A DNA stretch of 64,000 bases from Geodermatophilus normandii (GTDB lineage Bacteria > Actinomycetota > Actinomycetes > Mycobacteriales > Geodermatophilaceae), in NCBI RefSeq assembly GCF_003182485.1, contig NZ_QGTX01000001.1:248001-312000 (forward strand), written 5' to 3'. The position numbers and the translations under genes are program-made. Below, piece by piece: positions 27,508 through 36,068 of the stretch. The notes under the pieces were generated by a model. The model saw only the letters and a list, made by a program, of their open reading frames with translations, ran no database searches and was not told where the DNA came from. The stretch's first letter is position 1. Every line of letters starts with the position of its first letter.

Positions 27508-28552
27508 CCAGCACCTCCTCGCTGTAGTGGCACGCCGCCTCGCGGCCCGGGACGACCAGCCGCAGCGGCGGGACGTCGGTCGAGCACTCGCGGCCGGGCG
27601 CGGCCTCCGCGCCCAGCCGGCGCCGCGAGCAGCGCGGGTGGAACGGGCAGCCGCTCGGGATGCGCGCCAGGTTCGGCGGCTGGCCGACGATCGGCTGCAG
27701 CCGCCCGCCCTTGGCCTCGACCTGCGGCACCGAGCTCATGAGGCCGTCGGTGTAGGGGTGCGCCGGGCGGGTGAAGACGTCGTCGACGGTGCCCCGCTCG
27801 ACGATCTCGCCGGCGTACATGACCGCGACGTTGTCGGCGACCTCGTTGACCACGCCGAGGTCGTGGGTGATGAGGATCAGCCCCATCCCCGTCTCCTCCT
27901 GCAGGTCCTTGAGCAGGTCCATGACCTGCGCCTGCACGGTGACGTCGAGGGCGGTGGTCGGCTCGTCGGCGATGAGGATCCGCGGGTCCAGCGCGATGGC
28001 CATCGCGATCATGACCCGCTGGCGCATGCCGCCGGAGAACTGGTGCGGGTAGTCGTCGACCCGGCGCGCGGCCGCCGGGATGCGCACCCGGTCCATGAGC
28101 TCGACGGCCCGCTTGCGCGCCTCCTTCTTGCCCATCCCGCGGTGCGCCCGGAACATCTCGCCGATCTGGAAGCCCACGCTGTACACGGGGTTCAGCGACG
28201 ACAGGGCATCCTGGAAGATCATCGAGATGCCCGGGCCGCGGATCTTCCGCTGGTCCTCGGCCGACATCTCGAGCATGTTCCGGCCCTGGAACCAGATGCC
28301 GCCGCCGGTGATGACGGCCGGCGGGGTCTCCAGGATCCCCATGATCGCCTGGGCCGACACCGACTTGCCGGAGCCGGACTCGCCCAGGATGGCGAGGGTC
28401 TCCCGCGCCGCCAGGCTGTAGCTCACGCCGTTGACGGCGTGCACCGTGCCCGAGCGGGTGCGGAACTCCACGTGCAGGTCGTCGACCTCGAGCAGGGGCG
28501 CCCCCTGGTCGGTGAGATCCGCGGTCGGCTTGGTCAGGTCGAGGTTGGTCAT
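27491..28552 (-). CDS. peptide ABC transporter ATP-binding protein (OppD/DppD type)
   Basis: 353 residues. Walker [12 protein letters not shown], signature [14 protein letters not shown], Walker [13 protein letters not shown], and the C-terminal cysteine-rich stretch [15 protein letters not shown] typical of the OppD branch. It pairs with the OppF-type protein as the ATPase heterodimer. Its ATG overlaps the permease stop (TCATG on the plus strand), so the genes are translationally coupled. Confidence 0.94.
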   Translation of the reverse strand: MTNLDLTKPTADLTDQGAPLLEVDDLHVEFRTRSGTVHAVNGVSYSLAARETLAILGESGSGKSVSAQAIMGILETPPAVITGGGIWFQGRNMLEMSAEDQRKIRGPGISMIFQDALSSLNPVYSVGFQIGEMFRAHRGMGKKEARKRAVELMDRVRIPAAARRVDDYPHQFSGGMRQRVMIAMAIALDPRILIADEPTTALDVTVQAQVMDLLKDLQEETGMGLILITHDLGVVNEVADNVAVMYAGEIVERGTVDDVFTRPAHPYTDGLMSSVPQVEAKGGRLQPIVGQPPNLARIPSGCPFHPRCSRRRLGAEAAPGRECSTDVPPLRLVVPGREAACHYSEEVLGVPAQ

Positions 28553-29520
28553 GCGCGCTGCCTCGGGTCGAGGGCGTCGCGCAGGGCGTCACCCATCATC
28601 ACGAACGCCATCACGGTCAGGGTCAGGATCAGGCTGGGGAACAGGACGAGGTGGGGGGCGCTGCGGATCGAGTCCTGGCCGGCCTCGATCTGCAGGCCCC
28701 AGGAGATCGCCGGCCGCTGCAGGCCCACGCCGAGGTAGGTCAGCGTCGCCTCGGCGGCGATGAGGACGCCGATGGTGATGGTCGCGTAGACCAGCACCGG
28801 CGCCACCGCGTTGGGCAGGATGTGCCGGACGAGGATGCGCTTGCTCGACGCGCCCATCGCCCGCGCCGCGGCCACGTAGTCGGAGCTCTTCACGGCGATG
28901 ACCTGCGAGCGGACCAGCCGCATCGCCGTCATCCAGCCGAACAGCGCCAGGGCGATGGCGACCGCTCCCGGCCCCCGGCTGTTGATGATCGGGATGTCGG
29001 TCGAGGGCCCGACGCGCAGCAGCACCAGCGCACCGAGGATCAGCGGCAGCGCGTAGAAGATGTCGGCCAGCCGGGACAGGATCCCGTCGGTGATGCCGCC
29101 GTAGTAGCCGGCGATGGCCCCGACGGCGACGCCGAGCACCAGCACCACGAGCACCGCCGTGACGCCGATGATCAGCGAGCTGCGCGCCCCGTAGACGACG
29201 TTGGCCAGGTAGTCACAGCCCTGCTGGTCGTAGCCGAACCAGTGCTGGGCCGACGGCAGGGCCTTGGAGTTGGCCAGGTCGCAGGCCCGCGGGTCGACGC
29301 CGCGGGCGAACACCTGCGGGACGATCGCCATGAGGAGGAACAGCAGGCCGAGGACGGCGCCGATCCAGAACAGCGGGTTGCGCTTGAGCTCGCCCCAGGC
29401 GTCGCTCCAGAGGCTGTTCTGCCGGTCGCTGGTGACGTCGACCGACGGGCTCGCCAGACCGGTGGTGGTGCCGGCCTCGACCTCGTCCTTGCGCAGGTCC
29501 AACTGCTGCTGGTCAGTCAT
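28549..29520 (-). CDS. peptide ABC transporter permease (OppC/DppC type)
   Basis: 323 residues. A cytosolic N-terminus precedes the first span (LFWIGAVLGLLFLLMAIVP). The permease loop AAARAMGASSKRILVRHILPNAVAPVLV, contacting the ATPase, and the closing MMGDALRDALDPRQR match OppC/DppC. A large periplasm-facing loop holds CDLANSKALPSAQHWFGYDQQGCD. Overlaps the neighbouring permease gene by 8 bases. Confidence 0.94.
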   Translation of the reverse strand: MTDQQQLDLRKDEVEAGTTTGLASPSVDVTSDRQNSLWSDAWGELKRNPLFWIGAVLGLLFLLMAIVPQVFARGVDPRACDLANSKALPSAQHWFGYDQQGCDYLANVVYGARSSLIIGVTAVLVVLVLGVAVGAIAGYYGGITDGILSRLADIFYALPLILGALVLLRVGPSTDIPIINSRGPGAVAIALALFGWMTAMRLVRSQVIAVKSSDYVAAARAMGASSKRILVRHILPNAVAPVLVYATITIGVLIAAEATLTYLGVGLQRPAISWGLQIEAGQDSIRSAPHLVLFPSLILTLTVMAFVMMGDALRDALDPRQRA

Positions 29521-30436
29521 AGCGGATCCTCGGGTCCAGGACGGCGTAGAGCACGTCGACGACCAGGTTGAAGAAGATGAAGAAGAACACCATCAGGGTG
29601 ACGATGCCGACGACGACGGCGCCTTCCTGGGCGCGCACCGAGTCGAAGACCTCCCGCCCGATGCCGGGCAGGTTGAAGACCGACTCGGTGACGATCGCCC
29701 CGCCGAGCAGCGCGCCGATGTCCGCGCCGATGAAGGTGACGACCGGGATCAGGCTGTTCCGCAGCGTGTGCCGGACGATGACCGTCCGGTTGGGCAGGCC
29801 CTTGGCCCGCGCGGTCCGGACGTAGTCCGCGCGCAGGTTCTCCGCGAGGCTGGTGCGGGTCAGCCGGGCGACGTAGGCCAGCGATCCGGAGGCGAGCACC
29901 AGGCCGGGGAGGATGTAGCCGTAGATGCCCTCGCGGGTGCCGGCGATGGGGAACCAGCCGAGCTTCAGGCCGAACAGCAGCTGGGTGATGAACGCCAGCA
30001 CCAGGATCGGGATCGACACGACCAGCGTGGTGGAGACCAGCACCAGGTTGTCGAAGAAGCTGTTGCGCCGGATGCCGGCCAGCACGCCGGCGGTGAGCCC
30101 GATGACGGCCTCGATGACGATCGCGACGATCGTCAGCTCGACGGTGACCGGCAGGGTCCGCTCGATGGTCTCCAGGACCGGGCGGCCGCGGAAGTCGGTG
30201 CCGAGGTCGCCGGAGAACAGACCCTTCACGTACTCCCAGTACTGCACGTAGAGCGGGTCGTCGAGGTGGAACTGCTCGCGGAGCACCTCCACCACGGCGG
30301 GGGACAGGGGACGGTCGCCGCCGAGGGCGCGGATGGGGTCACCCGGCAGGGCGTAGACCATCGCGAAGATCAGGAAGGACGCGCCGATCAGAACCGGGAT
30401 GGTGAGCAACAGGCGGCGCGCGACGTAGCGGCCCAT
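29513..30436 (-). CDS. peptide ABC transporter permease (OppB/DppB type)
   Basis: 307 residues from ATG 30436 (GAGGGGACC ahead); a longer frame from 30475 adds unlikely sequence. MGRYVARRLLLTIPVLIGASFLIFAMV is the typical OppB opening. LRADYVRTARAKGLPNRTVIVRHTLRNSLIPVV is the ATPase-coupling loop, and the protein ends AVLDPRIRYD. Six membrane spans. Confidence 0.94.
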   Translation of the reverse strand: MGRYVARRLLLTIPVLIGASFLIFAMVYALPGDPIRALGGDRPLSPAVVEVLREQFHLDDPLYVQYWEYVKGLFSGDLGTDFRGRPVLETIERTLPVTVELTIVAIVIEAVIGLTAGVLAGIRRNSFFDNLVLVSTTLVVSIPILVLAFITQLLFGLKLGWFPIAGTREGIYGYILPGLVLASGSLAYVARLTRTSLAENLRADYVRTARAKGLPNRTVIVRHTLRNSLIPVVTFIGADIGALLGGAIVTESVFNLPGIGREVFDSVRAQEGAVVVGIVTLMVFFFIFFNLVVDVLYAVLDPRIRYD

Positions 30437-30510
30437 GGTCCCCCTCGGGGTGCGGAGTGACGCCGGAGGCGGCACCGGTGTCCATCGTGCTCGTTCGGGT
30501 CCGCACGCGC

Positions 30511-30551
30511 CGCCGGGGGCGACTGTCCGAGTCGGACAGGCGCCCCCGGCG
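30511..30551. terminator. hairpin between substrate-binding and permease genes
   Basis: An 11-bp outer stem (30511-30521 with 30541-30551) and an 8-bp inner stem (30523-30530 with 30532-30539) form one long hairpin with a single mismatch. It lies inside the operon, after the binding-protein stop. Such hairpins often act as partial terminators or mRNA ends that favour the binding protein; here that is inference. Confidence 0.65.
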
Positions 30552-30577
30552 GGTGGTGCGGACCCTGCGGGGTGAGG

Positions 30578-32206
30578 TCAGCTGTTGACGGTGACCTCGG
30601 AGACGACGACCCGCTGGAACAGGTCCAGCCGGACGTTGCTGACGTTCTCGGTGTGCACCGACTGGATCTCGGTGAAGAACATCGGGGCCATCGGCATGGC
30701 CTCGTTGATGATGTCCTCCGCGGCCTGGTAGTCGGCGATGGCCTCGGCCTCGTCGGTGGCCTGGTCGCCCCGGGTGATCAGCTCCTGGACCTGGGGGTCG
30801 GTGTAGAAGCTGTAGTTCGAGCCCAGCGGGGGCAGGGCCGCCTCCGTGAAGAGCGGGGTCAGGTAGCTCTCCGCGGCCGGGTAGTCGAAGCTCCAGCCGT
30901 ACCGGAACGGGCCGGTCCAGCCCTGCGCCTCGCCGAGGGGCAGGTACTCCGAGAAGTCCAGGTTGCCCTGGAGGACGTACTCGACGCCGAGGTTCTGGCG
31001 CAGCTGGTTGCCGACGGCCTCCATCCAGGCGTCGTGGCCGGCGCCGGCGTTGAACCACAGGTCGATGGGCTGGCTGCGGTCGAAGCCCGCGTCGTCGAGG
31101 AGCTGGTTGGCCCGGTCGACGTCGAGCTCGCAGTAGGTGCAGCTGCCCTCGCGGTAGCCGTCGACGACCGGCGCGACGAAGGAGTCGGCCGGCGCACGGG
31201 TGCCGGAGAAGATGGCCTGCGAGATCGCGTCACGGTCGACGGCCATCGAGATCGCCTGGCGGACCCGCGGGTCGGCGAAGCGCTCGTCGTAGGTCGGGAA
31301 GCCGAGGTAGGTGATCTGCGAGGACTCGGTGCGGATGAAGCCCTCGCCGAACTCGCTCTCCGCCGACTCGATGACGTCGGGCGGGATGACGTCGATGATG
31401 TCGACGTTGCCGGCCTGCGCGTCGTTGTAGGCGGTGTTGACGTCGGCGTAGACGCGGAACTCGACCGAGTCGGCCTGGGCCTTGTCGTCGCCGGCGTAGT
31501 CGTCGTAGCGGGTCAGCGTGATGCCCTCACCCGGGACGAAGTCCTCCTCGGCCTGGAAGGGGCCGTTGCCGATCGGCCGGGTGCCGAAGGCCGCCGGGTC
31601 GTCGTAGAAGGACTCGGGCAGCGGGTAGAAGCTGTTGTAGCCGACGACGGCCGGGAACAGCGCGAACGGCTGCGACAGCTGGACCGTGAAGGTCGTGTCG
31701 TCGACGACGGCCAGGCCCGAGAGCTCGGTGGCCGCGCCGTCCTGCAGCTCCTGGAAGCCGGCGATGCGCGAGAGGTAGGAGCCCGCGTCCTGGGCGTTCT
31801 GCGGGTTGGCGGTGTAGTTCCAGGCCCGCACGAAGGACTCGGCGTTGACGGGGGTGCCGTCGTGGAACGTCCAGCCGTCCTTGAGGGTGATCGTCCAGTT
31901 CTGGTTGTCGTCGGACTCGATCGACTCCGCGACGCCGCTGAAGTCGACCTCGCCCTCCTCGGTGTACTTCACGAGGCCGGTCCACAGGGCGTTGACGACC
32001 TGGTCACCCTCGGACTCGGTGGTGTCACCGGGGACGAGCGGGTTCTCGGGCTCGCCGATGTACATGCTGAAGGTGCCGCCACCCTCGCCGCTGCCGCCGC
32101 CGGAACCCCCGGACCCGCTGTCGTCGCCGCCGCCACAGGCGGACAGCAGCAGCGCACCGGACAGGCCGGCCGCCAGGAGCGCCGACCGGCGCTTGCTCAA
32201 CTTCAC
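30578..32206 (-). CDS. peptide ABC transporter substrate-binding lipoprotein
   Basis: 542 residues from GTG 32206 with GGGAGG ahead. The basic start MKLSKRRS, hydrophobic core and lipobox LLSACGGG put the lipidated Cys at residue 24, followed by a Gly/Ser linker. ENPLVPGDTTESEGDQVVNALWTGL and the region around VRAWNYTANPQNAQ are typical of SBP_bac_5 proteins of the DppA/OppA cluster C. It captures oligopeptides outside the membrane and delivers them to the permeases encoded downstream. Confidence 0.95.
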   Translation of the reverse strand: MKLSKRRSALLAAGLSGALLLSACGGGDDSGSGGSGGGSGEGGGTFSMYIGEPENPLVPGDTTESEGDQVVNALWTGLVKYTEEGEVDFSGVAESIESDDNQNWTITLKDGWTFHDGTPVNAESFVRAWNYTANPQNAQDAGSYLSRIAGFQELQDGAATELSGLAVVDDTTFTVQLSQPFALFPAVVGYNSFYPLPESFYDDPAAFGTRPIGNGPFQAEEDFVPGEGITLTRYDDYAGDDKAQADSVEFRVYADVNTAYNDAQAGNVDIIDVIPPDVIESAESEFGEGFIRTESSQITYLGFPTYDERFADPRVRQAISMAVDRDAISQAIFSGTRAPADSFVAPVVDGYREGSCTYCELDVDRANQLLDDAGFDRSQPIDLWFNAGAGHDAWMEAVGNQLRQNLGVEYVLQGNLDFSEYLPLGEAQGWTGPFRYGWSFDYPAAESYLTPLFTEAALPPLGSNYSFYTDPQVQELITRGDQATDEAEAIADYQAAEDIINEAMPMAPMFFTEIQSVHTENVSNVRLDLFQRVVVSEVTVNS

Positions 32207-32573
32207 GTGCGATGCCTCCCTCGTCCCGCGTCTGCGGGGGGAACGGACTGGTCTGCGTGCCGGGACACTGCGCACCCGGGCGTGGTGGCCGGGCGCCGGC
32301 GTCCTCCGGGTGAACTCCACGGAACGGACCCGGTACGCCGTGGCGACACTAGGCACCCCTGGCGGAGACCGTCCACGTCCGCAACCGATTTGTGACCGAG
32401 GCTCAGGATCGCCGCTCCCGTGCCACAACAGCGACGGTCGACCGAGCCGCGGACCGCACGTGTTGCGGTCCGCAGTTCTCCACCCCGGAGGACTTCCGCC
32501 ACGTGGGGGACCCGGGTGTAGGCACCCTACGCCCGGGTAACCGGCTGGGAGCCACGAGGGAGAGGAGCTCACC
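32207..32573. other. 367-base divergent intergenic region
   Basis: Contains no gene I can support. On the minus strand a TAGTGT box (plus bases 32346-32351) is a possible -10 for the importer operon, giving a ~130-base leader. A 10-bp perfect inverted repeat with a 5-base loop lies at 32449-32473, a possible operator or hairpin. The last bases (AGAGGAGCTCACC) hold the ribosome site of the CsbD gene. Confidence 0.45.
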
Positions 32574-32744
32574 ATGAGCGGCATCGACAAGCTGCAGAAC
32601 AAGGCCCAGGAGCTGGCGGGCGAGGGCAAGGAGCGCGTCGGCGAGGCCACCGGTGACCGCGAGCTGCAGGCCGAGGGCGCCAACGACAAGGCCGCCGGCA
32701 ACCTCAAGCAGGCCGGCGAGAAGGTCAAGGACGTCTTCAAGTAG
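32574..32744 (+). CDS. CsbD family stress protein
   Basis: 56 residues: MSGIDKLQNKAQELAGEGKERVGEATGD at the start and AAGNLKQAGEKVKDVFK at the end. Highly charged, helical and cysteine-free, as in CsbD proteins, which are induced by general stress in several bacteria; molecular role unknown. AGAGGAG ribosome site 6 bases ahead of ATG. Confidence 0.93.
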   Translation: MSGIDKLQNKAQELAGEGKERVGEATGDRELQAEGANDKAAGNLKQAGEKVKDVFK

Positions 32745-32760
32745 AGGTCCTGCCCCGTCC

Positions 32761-32801
32761 CGCCACGGGCGCCGTCCCCTCCGGGAACGGCGCCCGTGGC
32801 G
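32761..32801. terminator. bidirectional hairpin terminator
   Basis: A perfect 15-bp stem (32761-32775 with 32787-32801) plus a bulged CCC/GGG extension separates csbD-like gene and the convergent SRPBCC-NUDIX gene. Confidence 0.78.
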
Positions 32802-32804
32802 CGT

Positions 32805-33563
32805 CTAGGGCGCGAGCAGCGCCCGGACCGCGGGGAGCAGCGGACGGTCGGCCGCGATCCAGTCCAGGCCCTCGAGGTCGCCGGCGCACACCCACCGCAG
32901 CTCCCGGTGCTCGCGGGCCACCGGCTCACCGGCGGCCAGCCGCGCCGACCACACGCGCAGGGTCGAGGTCCCCGGCACGCCGCCGGCCACGGAGCCGTCC
33001 AGCAGGACCTCGCCGAGGAAGTCCTTCGGCGCGACGACGACCCCGAGCTCCTCGGCGCACTCGCGCACCAGCGCGCCGAGGTGGTCCTCCCCCGGCTCGA
33101 CCTTGCCGCCGGGGAACTCCCACAGGCCGGCCAGCGGCCCGGACCCGCGCTGGGCGACCAGCACACGGTCCCCCCGGACGACGGCGGCCCCCACCACCTG
33201 GACGACGTCGAGGGCACGCACCGCTGCCGCTGCGGCGTAGCCGTCGAGGTGCCGGCACATGGCGCGCCGGACCCTCCGACGCAGGACCGTCCGGTCGACC
33301 AGGCGGCCGAGGACGCCCGGCAGCCCGGTCTCCCAGGCCACCTGCTCCTCGACGACGGTGCCGGCGCCGCTCGCCGTGAACCGCCGCTCGTGGGTCAGCC
33401 GCCGCCAGCCGCGGTGGGGTCCGGCGGCGTACAGGTCGCGCACCGGACGGACCGAGTCGACCTCCTCCAGCGGGAACGGCCAGGGGCGGCCGAGGGCCCG
33501 CGCGACGTCGAACGCCACGGTCAGCGGCGCCGCCACGACGGTGGTGAAGCGCAGCCGGTACAC
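32805..33563 (-). CDS. SRPBCC-NUDIX fusion protein, MutT-like C-terminus
   Basis: 252 residues from GTG 33563 with GAGGGTG ahead; a longer frame to 33707 translates the upstream tandem repeat and is unlikely. Residues 1-~120 resemble an SRPBCC domain (FTTVVAAPLTVAFDVARALG, LTHERRFTASGAGTVVEEQV). Residues ~125-252 are a MutT-like NUDIX domain with RVLVAQRGSGPLAGLWEFPGGKVEPGE and the Nudix box ending RECAEELGV. Such NUDIX domains hydrolyse oxidised nucleotides such as 8-oxo-dGTP. The fusion is unusual and its lipid- or ligand-binding half is unexplained. Confidence 0.85.
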   Translation of the reverse strand: MYRLRFTTVVAAPLTVAFDVARALGRPWPFPLEEVDSVRPVRDLYAAGPHRGWRRLTHERRFTASGAGTVVEEQVAWETGLPGVLGRLVDRTVLRRRVRRAMCRHLDGYAAAAAVRALDVVQVVGAAVVRGDRVLVAQRGSGPLAGLWEFPGGKVEPGEDHLGALVRECAEELGVVVAPKDFLGEVLLDGSVAGGVPGTSTLRVWSARLAAGEPVAREHRELRWVCAGDLEGLDWIAADRPLLPAVRALLAP

Positions 33564-33600
33564 GGCGTCACCCTCGCAGACCGGGCAGGATGGGCCCCTG

Positions 33601-33684
33601 CAGGCCTCGGCAGTGGAGCCGGAGCAGGCCTCGGCAGTGGAGCCGGAGCAGGCCTCGGCACCGGAGCCCGGGTAGGCCTCGGCA
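33601..33684. repeat. 24-bp tandem repeat, three full copies plus a partial
   Basis: Copies start at 33601, 33625, 33649 and 33673. The first two are identical; the third differs in a few bases; the last keeps the GGCCTCGGCA core. The array fills the divergent gap between the SRPBCC-NUDIX gene and the Rrf2 gene. It could be a set of operator sites or simple slippage. Too few copies and no spacers, so not a CRISPR. Confidence 0.8.
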
Positions 33685-33696
33685 GGAGGGATCACC

Positions 33697-34167
33697 GTGC
33701 GCATCACCGCCCGGGTCGACTACGCCGTCCGCGCGGCCGTGGAGCTGGCCGCGGCGGCGCCGGGTGCCCTGACCTGCGACCGCATCGCCACCAACCAGGG
33801 CCTGCCCTCGCGCTTCCTGCAGGGGATCCTCGGTGACCTGCAACACGCCCGGCTGGTCACCAGCCAGCGGGGCCGGGAGGGTGGTTACCGCCTCGCGCTG
33901 CCGCCGTCGGAGATCTCGATCGCCCGGGTCATGCGGGTGGAGCAGGGTTTCCTCGCCGAGGTGCACGGCCAGCGCCCCGAGGACGTGAGCTACCCCGGCG
34001 CCGCGGAGGAGCTGGCCAGCGTCTGGGTCGCCGCCCGTGCGGCGTACCGGCGCGTGCTCGAGGAGGTGACCCTCGCCGACGTCGTCGCCGGGAAGCTGCC
34101 GGGTCACGTCGCCGAGCTCGCCGCCGTCGAGGGCGCGTGGCGGTCCTTCGGCGACGAGCCCTCCTGA
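33697..34167 (+). CDS. Rrf2 family transcriptional regulator
   Basis: 156 residues from GTG 33697 with AGGAGGG ahead. MRITARVDYAVRAAVELAAA and LPSRFLQGILGDLQHARLVTSQRGREGGYRLA are the Rrf2 winged-helix pattern. The three-cysteine cluster that holds the [2Fe-2S] centre in IscR/NsrR is absent (a single Cys, in CDRIA), so it resembles CymR-like cysteine regulators. Position directly before the sulfite reductase operon suggests control of sulfur assimilation; inference. Confidence 0.88.
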   Translation: MRITARVDYAVRAAVELAAAAPGALTCDRIATNQGLPSRFLQGILGDLQHARLVTSQRGREGGYRLALPPSEISIARVMRVEQGFLAEVHGQRPEDVSYPGAAEELASVWVAARAAYRRVLEEVTLADVVAGKLPGHVAELAAVEGAWRSFGDEPS

Positions 34168-34209
34168 GCGCACACCGGCTCCCGCCCCGCGTGTGAGACC
34201 ATCGGAGGC

Positions 34210-34296
34210 GTGACGGATCGCGGCAGCCTGCTCGTCGCGCGTCTGCACATCGACCTGGCCCTCGTCAGCAGCGCCGTCTGTCGCGCCGCGCGCTGA
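34210..34296 (+). CDS. short leader peptide ORF upstream of sulfite reductase (sulfur-gene attenuator type)
   Basis: 28 residues from GTG 34210. The end HIDLALVSSAVCRAAR resembles the putative leader peptides found ahead of sulfur-assimilation genes in actinobacteria, which keep HIDL, a small-residue patch and a Cys-Arg. Slow decoding of the Cys codon when cysteine is scarce could alter downstream folding. A GACCAT box 7 bases ahead suggests it is leaderless. Two hairpins follow before the sirA start. Function is inferred from family resemblance. Confidence 0.72.
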   Translation: MTDRGSLLVARLHIDLALVSSAVCRAAR

Positions 34297-34311
34297 CCAC
34301 CAGTCCTCCCC

Positions 34312-34374
34312 CGCGGCCCCGGGCCGCGACCCGACCTGGCAGCGCCCTCCCGCCGGGTGTGCGAGCCCGGCGGG
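34312..34374 (+). promoter_or_regulatory. attenuator-like hairpins between leader ORF and sirA
   Basis: Two stems are visible: an 8-bp stem 34312-34319/34321-34328, 15 bases after the leader stop, and a 9-bp stem 34349-34357/34366-34374 with an 8-base loop, 23 bases before the sirA GTG. Either could be a terminator or hide the AGGAAG ribosome site. No experiment supports the switch. Confidence 0.5.
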
Positions 34375-34397
34375 GACGGCGCAGGAAGTAGTGCACC

Positions 34398-36068
34398 GTG
34401 TCCGCTCCTCCCCGTTCCAGCCGGCCCGTCCGCGGCCAGGGCCAGTGGGCGCTCGGCTATCGGGAGCCGCTCAACCCGAACGAGCGGATGAAGAAGGACT
34501 CCGACGGGCTCGAGGTCCGTCAGCGCATCCTCGACATCTACTCGAAGACCGGCTTCGACGGCATCGACCCGGGTGACCTGCGCGGCCGCATGCGCTGGAT
34601 GGGCCTCTACACCCAGCGCGCCCAGGGCATCCCCGGCGGCAAGACCGCCGTGCTGGAACCGGAGGAGCTCGAGGACTCCTTCTTCATGATGCGGGCCCGC
34701 ATCGACGGCGGGCAGCTGACCAGCGAGGCCCTGCGGGTCCTCGGCGGCATCAGCACCGAGTTCGGCCGGGACGTCGCCGACGTCACCGACCGGCAGAACG
34801 TCCAGTACCACTGGATCCGCATCGAGGACGTGCCCGAGATCTGGCGGCGCCTGGAGTCGGTCGGCCTGAGCACGATGGAGGCGTGCGGTGACGTGCCGCG
34901 CGTGATGCTCGGCTGCCCGCTCGCCGGGGTCCTCGAGGACGAGGTCCTCGACGCCACCGACGTCATCGCCGAGACGGTCGAGAAGTACGTCGGCAACCCC
35001 GAGTTCAGCAACCTGCCGCGCAAGTGGAAGACGTCGATGTCCGGCTGCGTCGACCACTGCACCGAGCCGGAGATCGACGACGTCTCCTTCGTCGGTGTCG
35101 TGAACGAGGCGGGCGAGGCCGGCTACGACCTGTGGGTGGGCGGCGGCCTGTCGACCAACCCGATGTTCGCCCAGCGCATCGGCGTCTTCGTCCGGCCCGA
35201 CCAGGTCACCGACGTGTGGGCGGCCTGCACCGCGATCTTCCGCGACTACGGCTACCGCCGGCAGCGCAACCGCGCCCGGATCAAGTTCCTCATGGCCGAC
35301 TGGGGCCCGGAGAGGTTCCGGCAGGTCCTGCAGGACGAGTACCTGCACGAGGCGCTGCCCGACGGCCCGGCGCCCGCCCCGGCGAAGCACGACCAGCGCG
35401 ACCACGTCGGCGTCGCGCGGCAGAAGGACGGGCGCAACGCCGTCGGCTTCGCGCTGCGCACCGGCCGGATCAGCGGCTCGCTGCTGACCACGATCGCCGA
35501 CCTCGCCGACGAGTACGGCGAGGGGCGGATCCGGACCACGACCCAGCAGAAGCTGGTGATCCTCGACGTGCCGGACGAGAAGGTCGAGGACCTCGTCGCG
35601 GCCCTGGCCGAGCACGACCTCCAGGTCCGCCCGAGCGCGTTCCGCCGCGGGACCATGGCCTGCACCGGCCTGGAGTTCTGCAAGCTCGCGATCGTCGAGA
35701 CCAAGCAGCACGCCCAGGACCTGTACGCCGAGCTGGAGAAGCGGCTGCCGGACTTCGACACCCCCATCGGCATCAACGTCAACGGCTGCCCGAACAGCTG
35801 CGCCCGGTTCCAGACCGCCGACATCGGCTTCAAGGGCTCGATGGTCCGCGACGACAACGGCGAGATGGTCGAGGGCTTCCAGGTGCACCTGGGCGGGCAC
35901 CTCGGCGTGGAGGCCACCTTCGGCCGCAAGTTCCGCGGCCACAAGGTGACCAAGGCCGAGACCGCCGACTACTGCGAGCGGCTGCTGCGCGGGTTCCTCG
36001 AGCGGCGCACGCCCGGCGAGTCCTTCGCCCACTACGTCTCCCGTGCCGAGGAGGCATGGCTGCTGTGA
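34398..36068 (+). CDS. sirA: ferredoxin-dependent sulfite (or nitrite) reductase
   Basis: 556 residues from GTG 34398. Siroheme-4Fe4S enzyme reducing sulfite to sulfide with electrons from ferredoxin. Cluster and siroheme cysteines are visible as CTGLEFC (Cys422, Cys428) and CPNSC (Cys464, Cys468). Two halves repeat the ferredoxin-like reductase domains. Being next to cysH favours sulfite over nitrite. TGA overlaps the next small ORF. Likely regulated by the leader ORF and perhaps the Rrf2 protein. Confidence 0.93.
   Translation: MSAPPRSSRPVRGQGQWALGYREPLNPNERMKKDSDGLEVRQRILDIYSKTGFDGIDPGDLRGRMRWMGLYTQRAQGIPGGKTAVLEPEELEDSFFMMRARIDGGQLTSEALRVLGGISTEFGRDVADVTDRQNVQYHWIRIEDVPEIWRRLESVGLSTMEACGDVPRVMLGCPLAGVLEDEVLDATDVIAETVEKYVGNPEFSNLPRKWKTSMSGCVDHCTEPEIDDVSFVGVVNEAGEAGYDLWVGGGLSTNPMFAQRIGVFVRPDQVTDVWAACTAIFRDYGYRRQRNRARIKFLMADWGPERFRQVLQDEYLHEALPDGPAPAPAKHDQRDHVGVARQKDGRNAVGFALRTGRISGSLLTTIADLADEYGEGRIRTTTQQKLVILDVPDEKVEDLVAALAEHDLQVRPSAFRRGTMACTGLEFCKLAIVETKQHAQDLYAELEKRLPDFDTPIGINVNGCPNSCARFQTADIGFKGSMVRDDNGEMVEGFQVHLGGHLGVEATFGRKFRGHKVTKAETADYCERLLRGFLERRTPGESFAHYVSRAEEAWLL

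Noticed and set aside
33601..33684. CRISPR-like array
   Set aside because: Units are directly adjacent, only three to four copies, with no spacers and no cas genes.
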